Made by a program: the position numbers and the translations under genes | In this document: in pieces, positions 51,433-61,508 of the stretch | Layout: every line of letters starts with the position of its first letter | Position numbering within the stretch: position 1 is the first letter of the stretch | The notes under the pieces: generated by a model | What the model was told of the DNA's origin: nothing | The model's database searches: none | What the model saw: only the letters and a program-made list of their open reading frames with translations | Assembly (NCBI GenBank): GCA_031216445.1 | Contig: CM062219.1 | Span: forward strand, 10,574,501-10,638,500 | Direction of reading: 5' to 3' | From: Lateolabrax maculatus | Taxonomy: Eukaryota; Chordata; Actinopteri; Acropomatiformes; Lateolabracidae | Length of the DNA stretch: 64,000 nt

Positions 51433-54400
51433 TGTGTGTGTCAGGTGAGTCAAGGCGAAGGATGATCAAAGACAGCACAAGTCAGGCTATTCTTAGCCAA
51501 AGCAGAATATACTTGGCAGTGATTTGTCTGGTCTAGAGTAAACATACTGACAACAGTAGCAGATGGAGATGGACAGATGCAGAGCTGGCTGACTTCAGCG
51601 GCCCAGTGTGTTGACAGGCCTGGCTGCGCTGAGTGTACAAACAGTATTAGCTAACACTGAGCCTGATGCCACTGAGAAAATGAACGAACAGCTGACCCCC
51701 ACTGGGTGTCCTGTGGTGTCTGAGAGATGGATTATTTATGGGGTTTTGCAGTTTGTTTGGACCTTGAAATGAGCATGTAGTGTAAGTTGATGAGCACAAA
51801 TGTGAGGTTTGTGAGGGTTAGCTCAAAGAGGTGCAAGCATGCCTTTGGTAATCATAAACCAGAGAGATGTGAAGGCTGTAATCACATTCCACGTGGTTAG
51901 AAAGCTACTGTAGCAGATATATTATCATTCGCAGCACTAACTTGGTGCCTGTCTCTTCTTCCTCCTGTGGGCAAATAAGGGGTAAATGGTAAAGGGTTGA
52001 AGCCAAGAAGGAGCATGAATAGATCAGTTTGAGAAATGGACCACAGTCCCAAACACATGTGAAAGGCCCTTCTGAGAGAATGTGCATAGCGAAAAGACAC
52101 AGAAACCACAAACAAAGCATGCAGGTCAGGACACGAACACACACATGATGCAACAAATACACTTCACCTCTACAAGCTGCCAGTCCAAGGATTCAAGGAA
52201 ACAGAAAGATCGAAGGGGTGCCTGAAAATGACACTTACACTCTTGATTGTATACAACTAGTCTTGTTCTCTGATCCTAACTTTTTGACATTTCCTACAGG
52301 TTATTTGGCCAAACCCAGAATATAAAAAGATTCTGAACATTCCTGAATAGGCCATTCTCACTACTGTTAACTGTAAGTTTGAAAAACAGATACAGATATA
52401 GGTCGATTTCACAGATTTAGTTAAGAGAGAAGCTGCTTACTCATTTAAAGCCAACAAAAACAGATTTCTGTGACCTATTTTTTTTAGGTGAGAGTCAAGA
52501 CTGAGTGGCAAATCACTTAAACGTAGCTCAGTTTACTGTAACCCAATCAGTGAGCCAAACCCTGCTGATGAAGCTCAGTCCAACCAAACTCTGTCCCTGG
52601 TCCCTAGAAGCACATAGATGCCAGAATTCTGGCTAATTAGAAACAAGTGTTACACCAGCAGTGCCTGTTGGTCAGACTGTGTGTTTGGCAGAGCGGTGAA
52701 CCCCACTGTCAATTATAGATAGGCAGGCAGTAGCATCAGTTCCCATGTTGTCTAGACTCTGTTCCCTTTCCAGTTTCCCTGTAGAAGATTTAAACAAGAT
52801 GTCTAGCATGCCTCAGATTTTGCCTGTGTGCAGCTGTGTGAAAACATAGGTGATGGGCTGTTTCAATGTTAGCTTTTCAAATGAAACACGTATTTTGGGG
52901 TGAAATGGGGCACAGGGTTTAATAGAAAGAGCAGAATGGAATAATTCAGTTTCTGTAACACATTAGTGGACATTTTTGCTTTGCAGAAACCCTGAAGTAA
53001 TATGCGGCCTCTGTGAACCACAACTCCTTCTGGACCTGCTGAGTAAAGCACACAGTGTACGTATAGTACTAAATCATATATATTAGACTTCTGCTTTACT
53101 CTTCAAATAAAAAATGGGACAATGTAAGAGAAAACATATGGTAACTGGGTTTGATGAATGGTACCCACCCATTGAAGTTCTCTGACAGCCCCTGGCTCTC
53201 CAAAAGACCTCGTCTCTGTCCCAAAGCCACCTCACAAGCATTGGTATTGGAGTAGAGGTTGATAGGTGTGTTATAGACGGAGGGCTGTGGGACATTAGGA
53301 TTAGAGGAGGGGGCTGTCACTCTGGCTGGAGAGGAGGAGTTAGATGAGGAGGAAGAGGCGTACGGGGAAGTTAAGGTGGAGCGACCAGGGCTGGGCCTGG
53401 GAACTGATTTGGCTGGAGTTGAGTCAGGGGTGGCGGGGGTTGACTTCAGCGGAAATGGAGGCTGTGGCGGTTGAGATGGGGCGGCTGGTGTGAAAGCAGA
53501 TGATTCAGAGGGAATGGATGCTACTTTCGGGGCAGCCGGGGAGGAAGAAGCACTGCTGTCCCCTCCAAAAGGCCGGGCTGTCTTGTTGTATGCAGGACTG
53601 GGCTGACTTGATGGCTTGGTGAACGTGGTGCTTGGTGCAGGGTGAGTGATTGGGACAGGCTTAATGATTTCTTGAGGTTCAGCCTGGAGAAAAGTGGAGA
53701 CACACAGCGTGCACAAACAACAAATCCACAATCAACTCATGCATGTAAACCAGCATTCCAAAAAGCACTGCACAACAATCACATCAAAATCAGCTGTGTT
53801 TTTACACGGCTGTATGAATGAAAGTCATGCATGTGCCATACATGTTTAAGAGGTGCTACAAAATGTGGCATCCCAGGTCAGTAATCCATGCCAAGCCAAT
53901 CTGTGTTCTGACATAATCTCAGAAGGGCACAACAAGCATTCAATTTTTTTATAAACTGGTATTATATATATATATATACATATATATAAACAAATGGAAT
54001 TCAGGTGAACTTTAGTTGATATACAGTTAAATACAATGTAAAATATTTTACTTCATACCTTAGGGACATCTTTAGGGGCACTGGAGGGTCTGTGAAGACA
54101 TAAAATAAATTATTATAATTAATAAAAACACTACACACACAGCATCTTTACAGCAGCCTTGCAACTTGTACATTAAAGCACTGGGCATGCTAACTGTTGT
54201 GAGAATCATATTTCAGTTTCTAATATAAACTGAGAAAGGATCAGATTATTCTGTGTCCTCTGCTGTGCAGTCTAATTCATTGCAACACTTTTGAGAATGT
54301 CCCCTACGAAGTAGCATTTTTCTTGTCCAAACACTGGTCTTATTTTCTACTCAAATTTAATGTTTATTCTATTTTTTGTCAGCGATACATGATTGTATGT

Positions 54401-57400
54401 TGGATGTCAAAGCATCCTTAAAACACCCGAAAAAAGGTTTTCTAAATGAAACTGCATTACTGTGTTATAATAACATAACTTTGATTTAAAAAAATAAATA
54501 AAGGTGCCTTAATGTTTCAAGTGATGGTTTACCTATCTCAAGCAAAGTTCAGGCTCTAGAAACTGACTTTATTGTACACTGAAATAAATGGAAACTAATA
54601 GCAATCTGGAAAAACTTATGCTTTAAAATTATTAAGAATAATAATATGTCATTTGTAGTTACGTTGCTAAAACAAGCAAACTACCAGTATGTGTGAACAC
54701 ACTGTACTTTAAGGGTGTGTGTCCACATGCAGATTGGTGTTGAAGTGTGGCGTACGTCTGATTTACACTTATGATTGAAGCAGCTGCTACAGTTTTATCA
54801 CCTATGGGAGGGGAGGGAGGTCTGTTTGTCTGTTCTCTTGAAATGTCCAGCAAATAACCAACAAACCTTTCACACAAAACACACGTGTTGTGGGATGTAT
54901 TGTGTATTAAGGCATAAACCCTCTTCATTTCACACAAGGCACATGTAAGTCCCTGTCTGGTGACTTAAATGTCTTAAAATGATTTGCTTAGTGAAGCATT
55001 ACAACTCAAATCCAGACGGATGCCTTCGTTAACGATGTGTCCTATTTTTGGTCCGGACAAGCAGACAATGTGCCCCTAATTCCTCATAAAAAACAAAATA
55101 CAAAAAAACAGACAGTGAGTCAGCAAGGCTGGTTCCGGACCAGGAGCTACGGTATGTCCCCTGGCATCCTTCCTGTCTTTGCCATATTAGGGAAACAGTC
55201 AACAAACTCACGTATTTCCTTTCTGACTGAGCTGAGACGCAACAACTGAGTCTGGCACGGGGTTGTTAAAAGGCCCCACCCTTCAACCAAATGTTGATGT
55301 CATCTGTGCCCATACTTGCATTTACAGTTTCCACTTAGCAGTTAATATAGAGTATGCTTATTTTCCAGTGTACTTGTACTATTGGACTTGCTTATGGAGA
55401 ATCAGCATTCTGTGCCAAGGAAAACAGTGAAAGGTCTAAAGATCAAACAGCACATTCCATTACAAATAGGACCCAGTCTACAATGAGGCAGTGTGTATCT
55501 GCCATCAGTGGCCCAGAGCTGGGCGGATTCACTCTCTATCTGTCTTTTCCCAGAGCAAATTGAACAAACACTTGCTAGGGTGGTCCTGCGAACATCTGCT
55601 CAACTCAGCCCCTCTGTGCTGTCCTGCTCCCTGTTTAGCCGAAACCAATTTTTTTTCTGCTATGATAAAGAGACAATCACTGGGTGAGTATGTGGGCGCA
55701 AGAGCATATATTTTCTTTTTGGTGTCCAAGTGTACATGTACGTGGTTAATCACAATGTAACTGGATGATATCATGACACCAACTGGTCTGTCATTATGAT
55801 ATAAAGCATCTTCTTGGTGTTATGTCTATCTGTTGAATTTGACTTTTTACTCTGGTGATAGCTTCTGTTAAAGGATTTGGGATAGCATAATTGCAACACA
55901 TAACTGTGCTATTCTCTGTATTACAAGCGATATGTATTTATCACATGATGTGATATTTTATGGGATTTTTTTCTATTGTTGATTGAAGTTATCAATAAAT
56001 ACAAAAGATCGAAATCAGAGGCATTTCTGATCTTTCTTGGCAATGTTTATTGTTGCAATGTATCTGGTGTATCAGACTGCTTTCCTTGTATGTGCCACAG
56101 CTTGTGCTACTAATCCTGCCCCTGTTGAAGATGCAGTCATGGCTTTGCTCAGCCCAGAACACACTTCAGTTGGTCCCTCATAATCTAATCAGGATGCCTT
56201 GTTTTATTAGATTACAGACACTGATTTCTAAAAGATTAATTTATGGATCCAAAAAATATATATATAATAAATAAGTGCAAGCTATAAATAAACAGAAAAA
56301 GTGTAATTGGAAGAAAAAAATGCAAACACACACACATACTCACAGCTCCAGAATAAGAGAATGAGGGGGTTAACCGGAGCAATAAGCCTGAGGGCAGAGC
56401 AGACTGACGCATTTCCACCCTGCCCGTGTCTCTTTGAGGGGCCAAGAGAAACAGTCTGGCATATGGCATTTGACTGAATGATGGAGATGCTAATAGACAT
56501 ACACTTTCTCACCACACACACATCTTACCAGCTTACAGACTCACATACCCTTTTATTTTATACGGATGGAAAACTGCACATATAAGAGTAGCCTTTCATA
56601 TTCCCTGCGTTGTTTTCACTTCACTTTCACATGCAGTTTCTGAAGCAGAAAACTGTTAATTGTGGAACAGTCCCATAGAAACATCTTCAATAATCTTTCA
56701 TGATAACCCTCTGACTCCAAGCATCCGTCACTGTCTTTTGCTTTAATCTCTAGCCATAGATTTGTACTCTCATCATATTCAAGCAGGCTGGGAGCCAGAA
56801 CCTGGTACAGATATTACATGATATGTGGGAGGACAGAGATGAGTAAAATTCACACATGCCATTAATGTCATGCACAGGATACATAATTCCAAAACCCTGT
56901 TGAACAAGATCTGCCTTCTTTTATTTAACTTGTGTGATAAATGTTAAAAGTCTGTGGAGACCTGGCACACATTATCTGTTTTCTCAGATTTACCACTGCA
57001 TGAAAATGTGAGCCAAAGCATGGAGAAGAAGGAAAACAAGGAGAAAAAAACATAGGAAAGCAAAACAAAAACTCCAACAGAGGGATGTGGAATTAGTGGG
57101 TGTGGAAAATAACTTTTCTTTCTGTATTTCTGTTTTTCTGTGCAGCCAGCCTATCCGTTCAGTGGCAAACCTCACAGCTTGTGTTTGGAACATGGCTTCT
57201 CTTGTCACTCCAAGTTCCCCCTCTTCTCACTGCTCCCTCATATTTCACAAAACACTAGCATCTTTGGAAGAGGGAATTTTCTGCTTTTGAAAAGAGCTGA
57301 CAAGGCCATTTTTTTAGAGTCCGAACAGAAGAGGGACAGAGATTTAAACTGGGCCAGTGCTTATAATAATATAAAACGTAACTGCTATTTCCAGAGTTAA

Positions 57401-60400
57401 AGCTTATTAACATGTAACTGAACAGCTTGTTGCTGCTGTCGGTTGCCTGGATACCTCTTTAACGTGGTTGTTGCCCGTGTCTGATGTGTCTGTACACATT
57501 TCTCTGTGCACTTGTCCATATCAGCCGTCACATGCATCAAAGTGATAGAGAGCATTCATACCATTTGTTTTCTTTTGCCTTGTCATGCCCATCTACAACA
57601 CTTCACTGTGTGAGTGATAACCCACTCTGGTCATGTGTGCTTGTTGTGGCAAACATTGTGGAATAAAAGATAACCAAAGGACTAAAAGGCAAAAGACTTT
57701 AAACAAAAGGCATTTAATTGCCTTTAGTAATTCAATCTGCGTCAAGACCAGATCGATAAATAAAGCAAGTAGGGAAATGAAGGAGTTCTCCTTGAGGTCA
57801 GATCTCTGGACACGGCAACCACAACAGAATTAACTAAAACTCTAGTTAGAGTATCTTTTTAATGCAGGTCCAAGCTATATAATAACAAGCCCCCATCCTT
57901 TCTTACTTTTCTTCTGACCACCACACCGCATCTGGCTAAGGCAGCCAGGAGTCAGTGGGGGCTCTGGGCTACATTGGATTGTCCTCTACATCACCCTGTT
58001 ATAGCCATTCCATAAGTCTTGCTGGGTGTACATTGGCCATGCATGAGAATATCTGTCGATTTATACCCATAGTACTATAGTACCATAACTATAGTAATAA
58101 GCCTGAGGGCAAAAAAAAAAAAAAAAAACCACAAAAACATCTGTATCAAATACTGCAGCTACTGCAATGTCTGTGTGTGGGACAGCTCAACAGGTATATT
58201 TAAAACAAAGTTGCAGTATGGGTAAATCAAATCTAAAGTTAGAATAAAGGAGGTTATGTTATTAAAAGAAGAAGAGAGTACTGTAGTTCGAGTAATATGT
58301 TGATGTATGCATATATTGATGTATGCATTTTCCACCGTTCATTTGTTTTTGAGTTTTTGTGTGTATTTGGATGCCTAAAACACATGCTGTTGTTGGAAAA
58401 TGGGCAAAATCAGAAACACGCTTGGGCTGTGGGAGCTGACACGAAAACATCAGAAAATGGTTGGATTGCCGAGCTAGCGGTGTTGCTCTGTATTATCTTT
58501 GAGGTTTTGGAACCAGGTGCAGCCAGCCACAACCTCTGGGGAGTGGTGTTTCATTGCGCTGTGCTGCATATTTCAATGACAATAAATAAACATCAATTAT
58601 CATACTTTCCTAAGGATACTTCCCACGGCTGCCTGGTGTAACTGAGCCGCTCAGCAACAAGATTCCAATGATAGTAGAACAAAAAGTACCCATAAAATTC
58701 ACTGATTACTGTTGGTCATATCAACTGCAAGTACATATCAAAGGATGGAAGATCGGAAAACATGATTTGATAAAATCACTATCACAAGCTTAAAGTTTAG
58801 AAATTACTGTATGCTGGGTGTAGTAGTTATTTTTCTGCAAGTGGAACTCAATCTTAAACTGAAACCAGTCTGTTCTGTTCTTGAAAACTAATGCATTAGA
58901 TAAAGTTATCGAGTGCTTCACACATTGTTTAGAAACCTTTTCCTGAGACCACAGTCTTGGAAAGGAAAACCTGGTTTCTCCCTCTGTCTCAAAACACATA
59001 AGAGCTCTTTGCTCACTCAGCTTGACATTTATGTTAGGATTTATTGTATAGTGGAGTGACGGGATGAGGAGAGCACGTTCAAACCCAAAGTCCATTTCCT
59101 CCCTGATGAAAACACATTTACCCTCACCTAGCAACAGGAAAATATAATCATATACACATATTGGCATCAATGACCATGAGTGCCTTTTTGGCTAGACAAT
59201 ATATGGAGAGACTGCATGGTATGCAATACTTAAATGGTATTAATTGGATGCTTTTTTTTGTACATTACAACATAAAATATTTTACATTGTGTGACAGTCC
59301 TTTTATAACCACTTGTATTTTATGTACACTAGTTAATGTACAACTGTGTCATCTCTTTCAGACTTTTTTCAACCAATTAAGTGTTATTTAAAGTGTGATT
59401 CCAGTTTGATTAAACCATAGATAGACTTCATAATCTAGCTCTTGATAGTGAAATCTTTGCTTACATCTGAGAATATGTGTGAATAGAGTTTCTATGGGAT
59501 GCTAAAAAGGTAAATAAATGCAGGGCTGTAGTGTATGTTCTCAGTTGGATGCCACCATCTTTTCACAACTGCACCATAAAGGTTTGGAGGCACACATGTC
59601 TTTTTAAGGAACTGCCCAGAGATTGTGAATTATGACAAAGTGACATAATGCCAGTAAAGTGTAGTCACATTAATCATCTTTTGGCATTCCTAGACTGTTA
59701 TTATGTCCCAGCTAGTCTTATCAGTGATCATCAAAACCATAAATCATATCTGAGAACATGTGGTGCATGACAGAGAGAAATCTTCTAGTTCTTACAGTGC
59801 TACATACTGTACATTAAACTGAGCTTTAAGTACTTTAGAAGGCAAAAGCATAAAGGCCAGTGTGACTGTCTAATCCCACTTGCTTCAACATTCTTTGCAC
59901 TAATAGAATACCCAAGTAAAAAGCACCCAGTGTTTTTAAATTGAATATCTCCTTTTAGTAAAGAAATTGAGCCATGTATACTACATATACAGTAAAGTGG
60001 CTCTAAAACTCTTCTTTCTGTGACATGCAATATCAACATCATACAAACAATTTTCTAAAAATGCAGCCGGAAATTAAGCAAACTACAATCATGTATCATT
60101 TGTAACGAGGGAACCTTTGTTGTTTAGTGGGTGATTTTAGTTACATGTACTGTGAGACCAGAATGTTGGATGTTTCACTGTGCATCCATTACCCACAGTA
60201 GATTACATGCAGCTGTGGGACAGGGCTATTTTAGGACTATTTTCCCACGATTAAAGCACAGAGGCTCCTTTTTCCTTTGATGTGGCGATGGAATGACAGG
60301 ACATGTAAACCAGGCTTTGAGTTTTTCTGTCAACATGTTTTACAGCTTGGAGAGTGTGCGTGCTTCGCCTCCATTCATTTGTGCCTGACACTAAAGCTAC

Positions 60401-61508
60401 TCTTCTTTACACTGGGGGAACTGATCTTGGACATTCAGTGCTTCCTGTGAAAAGTAATGTTAGGTTTGAGCTACTTTTTGAGCAACTTTTATAGCCCATC
60501 TACAAGAGAAGGCCTTCTTGTAGATGGACTATAAAAGTTGTTTGTGCTGAAACCTTTCCTTGGTGGACGTCAGCTGAATCCCTGTTTTCTTTTCTTTAAA
60601 GCATGAATTAAGGAACAGGGCTTTACGGAGGAGTTACTAGGGCTTTCATTTAAAGTGCTCCTAATACTGCACTAGGGTTTAAATACACTCAAGGGCCAAA
60701 GAATACCAGGGTCTCCCTTTTTTCTAATGGGAGGAGAAGAAGAGCAGTTGATGAACTCGGCATGTTCAAATGAACTGATCTGAAGACTTATACAGATTTT
60801 GTGCCCACAGTGTAATTGGGACGTAAACATCAATTCTATTGATTCAAAATTCAAATGTGATGCTACACTGTAAATGGTACCATTGCTTTGTCTTAAAATA
60901 AACTTTTAAGAACAGAATCAATATAAATCCAATATCATGATGACCATTCTACTCTAATAATAATGCAGATGACAAGATACATAAACCTATGCTACCGTGC
61001 AAGAAACATCGAGCTTAATTTCATCTTTTTAGCGTTGGCAAACTCTGTGCAGGACCTCAGAGGCATGGCATCTGCTGTGAAACACTCAACTGTTTTAAAT
61101 TAGCACAACAGGAGTTCATCTGTTTTAAATTATGAAAAGGCAAATTAAATACAGCACAAATGAACCAAATATAGCAAATAAGCTTCCTATTGCCGATTAA
61201 AGATCATTTTGTTTGTATGTTCTCTATCCTCGGAAAAGTAGCTTCACATACATATGGTAACACTTGGCTCCGTAGAAATTCTTCAAACAGGCTTAAAGGC
61301 AAAATCAACAAAGTGTGCATTCAATTGCTAAGCTAGGAAATGTGTGCAACCGTTACCTCTGTAGAGTGAGGCTGAGTTGGCCTGTGCAGGCCTTAATCTT
61401 GTTCTGTGCCTCCAGGTGATTCATGCTGTCTGTGGAAATGCCATTAATGGACAGAATGATGTCTCCAACACTCATCTTGGCTATGGCTGCCTTGCCTCCA
61501 TCAGTGAG
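42254..61508 (-). CDS. pdlim5: pdlim5 (PDZ and LIM domain protein 5, Enigma homolog), 5'-partial, 13 exons
   Basis: PDLIM5 is a cytoskeletal scaffold. In the family, the PDZ domain binds alpha-actinin at Z-discs and stress fibres, and the LIM domains bind protein kinase C isoforms and other partners. Joining the exons listed separately gives 593 codons plus a stop with every splice phase consistent. In order: PDZ C-terminal half (residues 1-51), Ser/Pro-rich linker (about 62-232) with AYNKTARPFG and a ZM motif (about 197-217), DASKKRLIEDTEDW and QSRSFRILAQLTGTE blocks, a low-complexity linker, and three LIM domains from about residue 417 to the end. HPEEFNCAHC in LIM1, QRAEHIPAG before it, and the linker blocks point to PDLIM5 rather than LDB3 or PDLIM7. 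The human protein is about 596 residues. With a missing first exon of about 31 codons this one would be near 624. I cannot tell which teleost paralogue (a or b) it is. bmpr1b probably lies downstream on the same strand. Confidence 0.95.
42455..42570 (-). CDS. pdlim5: pdlim5 exon: end of LIM2 and first half of LIM3
   Basis: The acceptor is ATTCTCTCAG and the donor GCG before GTAGGT. It reads D-YYKLFGTNCHGCDFPIEAG, then DKFLEALGFTWHDTCFVCA. NCHGC opens LIM3 and WHDTCFVCA supplies further zinc ligands. It is nearly identical to PDLIM5 and LDB3 here. Confidence 0.95.
42665..42785 (-). CDS. pdlim5: pdlim5 exon: most of LIM2
   Basis: The acceptor is TTTTCTCTACAG and the donor CAAG before GTACAG. 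It reads EVMNALKQTWHVSCFVCAAC, then QQPIKGNMFHMEDGQPYCEQ. It is 121 nt, phase 0 to 1. H of TWH, CFVCAAC and YCE are the expected LIM ligands. Confidence 0.95.
43100..43280 (-). CDS. pdlim5: pdlim5 exon: rest of LIM1 and start of LIM2
   Basis: The exon is 181 nt. The acceptor is CATTCTTACCAG and the donor GGGG before GTGAGT. It reads GPFLVAMGMSWHPEEFNCAH, with CHSSLADHGFVEERGKVYCE and HCYEQFFAPTCACCHQKILG following. The zinc ligands are complete: H of SWH, C-x2-C of NCAHC and YCEHC, then TCACC opening LIM2. FNCAHC favours PDLIM5 over LDB3. Confidence 0.95.
43501..43681 (-). CDS. pdlim5: pdlim5 exon with the start of LIM1
   Basis: The acceptor is CCTGCTGGTTTAG and the donor ATCAG before GTAAAT. 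After a Pro-rich stretch it reads VQRAEHIPAGTRTPMCSKCN, then NVI. QRAEHIPAG-RTPMC is a strong PDLIM5 signature. MCSKC supplies the first C-x2-C zinc pair of LIM1. Confidence 0.94.
43682..46218. other. pdlim5: pdlim5 intron before LIM1
   Basis: No exon or recognisable repeat was seen in this 2.5 kb intron. Confidence 0.7.
46219..46382 (-). CDS. pdlim5: pdlim5 low-complexity linker exon (164 nt)
   Basis: The acceptor is TCTGTTCCCTAG and the donor CATCAG before GTAGAGG. It reads EAVDKTTPTVHTLPAAKTYS, then KSAAAPRNGNVVPASAFKSP, then AAQNKSSSQPGGPS. The sequence is poorly conserved but has the Ala/Ser/Pro composition, the AFK-type core and the phase (2 in, 1 out) expected before the LIM region. 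A CA repeat sits in the intron about 50 nt upstream of the acceptor. Confidence 0.87.
46440..46474. repeat. (CA)n tract near a pdlim5 splice acceptor
   Basis: An imperfect CA repeat on the plus strand (GT on the transcript), about 58 nt upstream of the exon starting at 46382. It is preceded by a GGGCGCGCCC palindrome. Confidence 0.9.
47640..48000 (+). repeat. Probable 3' end of a fish retroelement
   Basis: The segment ATTGCCTCTGCCTTAGTCAT, CTACACTTGGGCCCTATCCC, CTGTGGTCCGTTTACCCTGC and AGTCATGACA resembles the tails of retroelement copies I know from fish. It contains a short (GACTC)n tract at about 47780-47797. The family is uncertain. Confidence 0.4.
49424..49451 (-). CDS. pdlim5: pdlim5 small linker exon (28 nt)
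   Basis: The acceptor is TCTTCACCGCTCCAG and the donor AAGAA before GTAAGTGG, which is strong. The phases are correct on both sides (in 1, out 2). It reads E-QAPENSGK and corresponds in position to the short acidic/Lys segment after TGTEH in human PDLIM5. Confidence 0.85.
50317..50471 (-). CDS. pdlim5: pdlim5 exon with the DASKKRLIEDTEDW block
   Basis: The exon is 155 nt. The acceptor is TTGATTGTACAG and the donor AATG before GTACC (weak, with C at +5). It reads KPVEEPENHASPLSDASKKR, then LIEDTEDWHPRTGTSQSRSF, then RILAQLTGTEN. The SDASKKRLIEDTEDW and QSRSFRILAQ blocks are nearly identical to human PDLIM5 and are diagnostic for the ENH/ZASP/Enigma group. Confidence 0.93.
50801..50827 (-). 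CDS. pdlim5: pdlim5 predicted microexon 2 (27 nt)
   Basis: The acceptor is GCTCACCTGCAG and the donor GGAG before GTAATAG. The 27-nt exon is phase 2 to phase 2 and reads TPPPARPR between two split codons. With microexon 1 it gives GEPQRSLKTPPPARPRRKPV, a Pro/Arg-rich insert that could bind SH3 domains. Other frames contain stops, so the open frame in the right phase gives modest support. Confidence 0.55.
50955..50975 (-). CDS. pdlim5: pdlim5 predicted microexon 1 (21 nt)
   Basis: The 21-nt exon lies between a good acceptor (TTTTCCTTTCCAATAG) and a near-consensus donor (AA before GTAAGTATAG). It enters and leaves in phase 2, so including or skipping it keeps the frame. It reads G-EPQRSL, with the last codon shared with the next exon. 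It was placed from splice signals and phase only. A cassette exon is likely. Confidence 0.6.
50976..53168. other. pdlim5: pdlim5 intron between the ZM exon and microexon 1
   Basis: A 2.2 kb intron with a long (GT)n tract at 51376-51440. It also has a candidate short-isoform exon at 51942-51964, described in the findings. Nothing else was recognised. Confidence 0.6.
51376..51440. repeat. (GT)n microsatellite in a pdlim5 intron
   Basis: About 30 GT units with minor interruptions. The transcript strand carries CA repeats. Confidence 0.95.
53169..53683 (-). CDS. pdlim5: pdlim5 large linker exon with ZM motif (515 nt)
   Basis: It begins after TTTTCTCCAG with AEPQEIIKPVPIT, close to the human KEVVKPVPIT. 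AYNKTARPFG, KVASIPSESSAFTPA and a Ser/Pro-rich stretch follow. The ZM motif VYNTPINLYS...ALGQ lies at about 53216-53281 and is followed by RRGLLESQGLSENFNG. The ZM motif supports alpha-actinin and Z-disc targeting in ALP, CLP-36 and ZASP. The donor is GG before GTGGGT (phase 2). This is the longest coding exon here, and its many Ser and Pro residues suggest a disordered linker. Confidence 0.93.
53962..53990. repeat. (AT)n microsatellite
   Basis: A TA-rich palindromic tract, about 70 nt from the small pdlim5 exon at 54059-54089. Confidence 0.9.
54059..54089 (-). CDS. pdlim5: pdlim5 small exon after the PDZ domain (31 nt)
   Basis: The acceptor is TCTTCACAG and the donor AAG before GTATGAAG. 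The incoming phase leaves AG from the PDZ exon; the exon adds A and ten codons, reading R-PSSAPKDVPK. It matches in position the short AAPKPEPV-type segment after the PDZ domain of PDLIM5. It ends in phase 0, as the next exon requires. Confidence 0.88.
54090..61356. other. pdlim5: Large pdlim5 intron after the PDZ domain
   Basis: This 7.3 kb intron has no exon that fits the reading phase with good splice sites. It holds a poly-A tract at 58111-58128 and the hairpin at 60483-60540. A 126-codon minus-strand frame near 58790-59170 has no recognisable motif. Confidence 0.6.
60483..60540. repeat. Strong inverted repeat (hairpin), 28-30 bp arms
   Basis: The left arm CAACTTTTATAGCCCATCTA followed by CAAGAGAAGG pairs with CCTTCTTGTAGATGGACTAT followed by AAAAGTTG. 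There is one mismatch and a 2-nt AG bulge, and the centre is AAGGCCTT with no real loop. Confidence 0.85.
61357..61508 (-). CDS. pdlim5: pdlim5 exon: C-terminal half of the PDZ domain
   Basis: The exon is 152 nt. It starts after an acceptor ending TTGCAG and ends at AG before GTAACG. It reads LTDGGKAAIAKMSVGDIILS, then INGISTDSMNHLEAQNKIKA, then CTGQLSLTLQR. GD-I-LSING and the helix with HLEAQNKIK are hallmarks of the PDLIM/Enigma PDZ domain. The preceding exon, with the carboxylate-binding loop (a PWGFRL-type motif), is not found up to 64000. This intron position, just before the K/T-DGG motif, matches the family as I know it. Confidence 0.93.

Noticed and set aside
56380..58112. 16-nt exact repeat AATAAGCCTGAGGGCA at 56381 and 58097
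   Set aside because: The similarity does not extend on either side, and a match of this length is near chance level for a 64 kb window.
58790..59170. 126-codon minus-strand open frame in a pdlim5 intron
   Set aside because: It has no family motif and no splice signals that fit the pdlim5 phase. A chance frame is most likely, though an unrecognised repeat fragment is possible.
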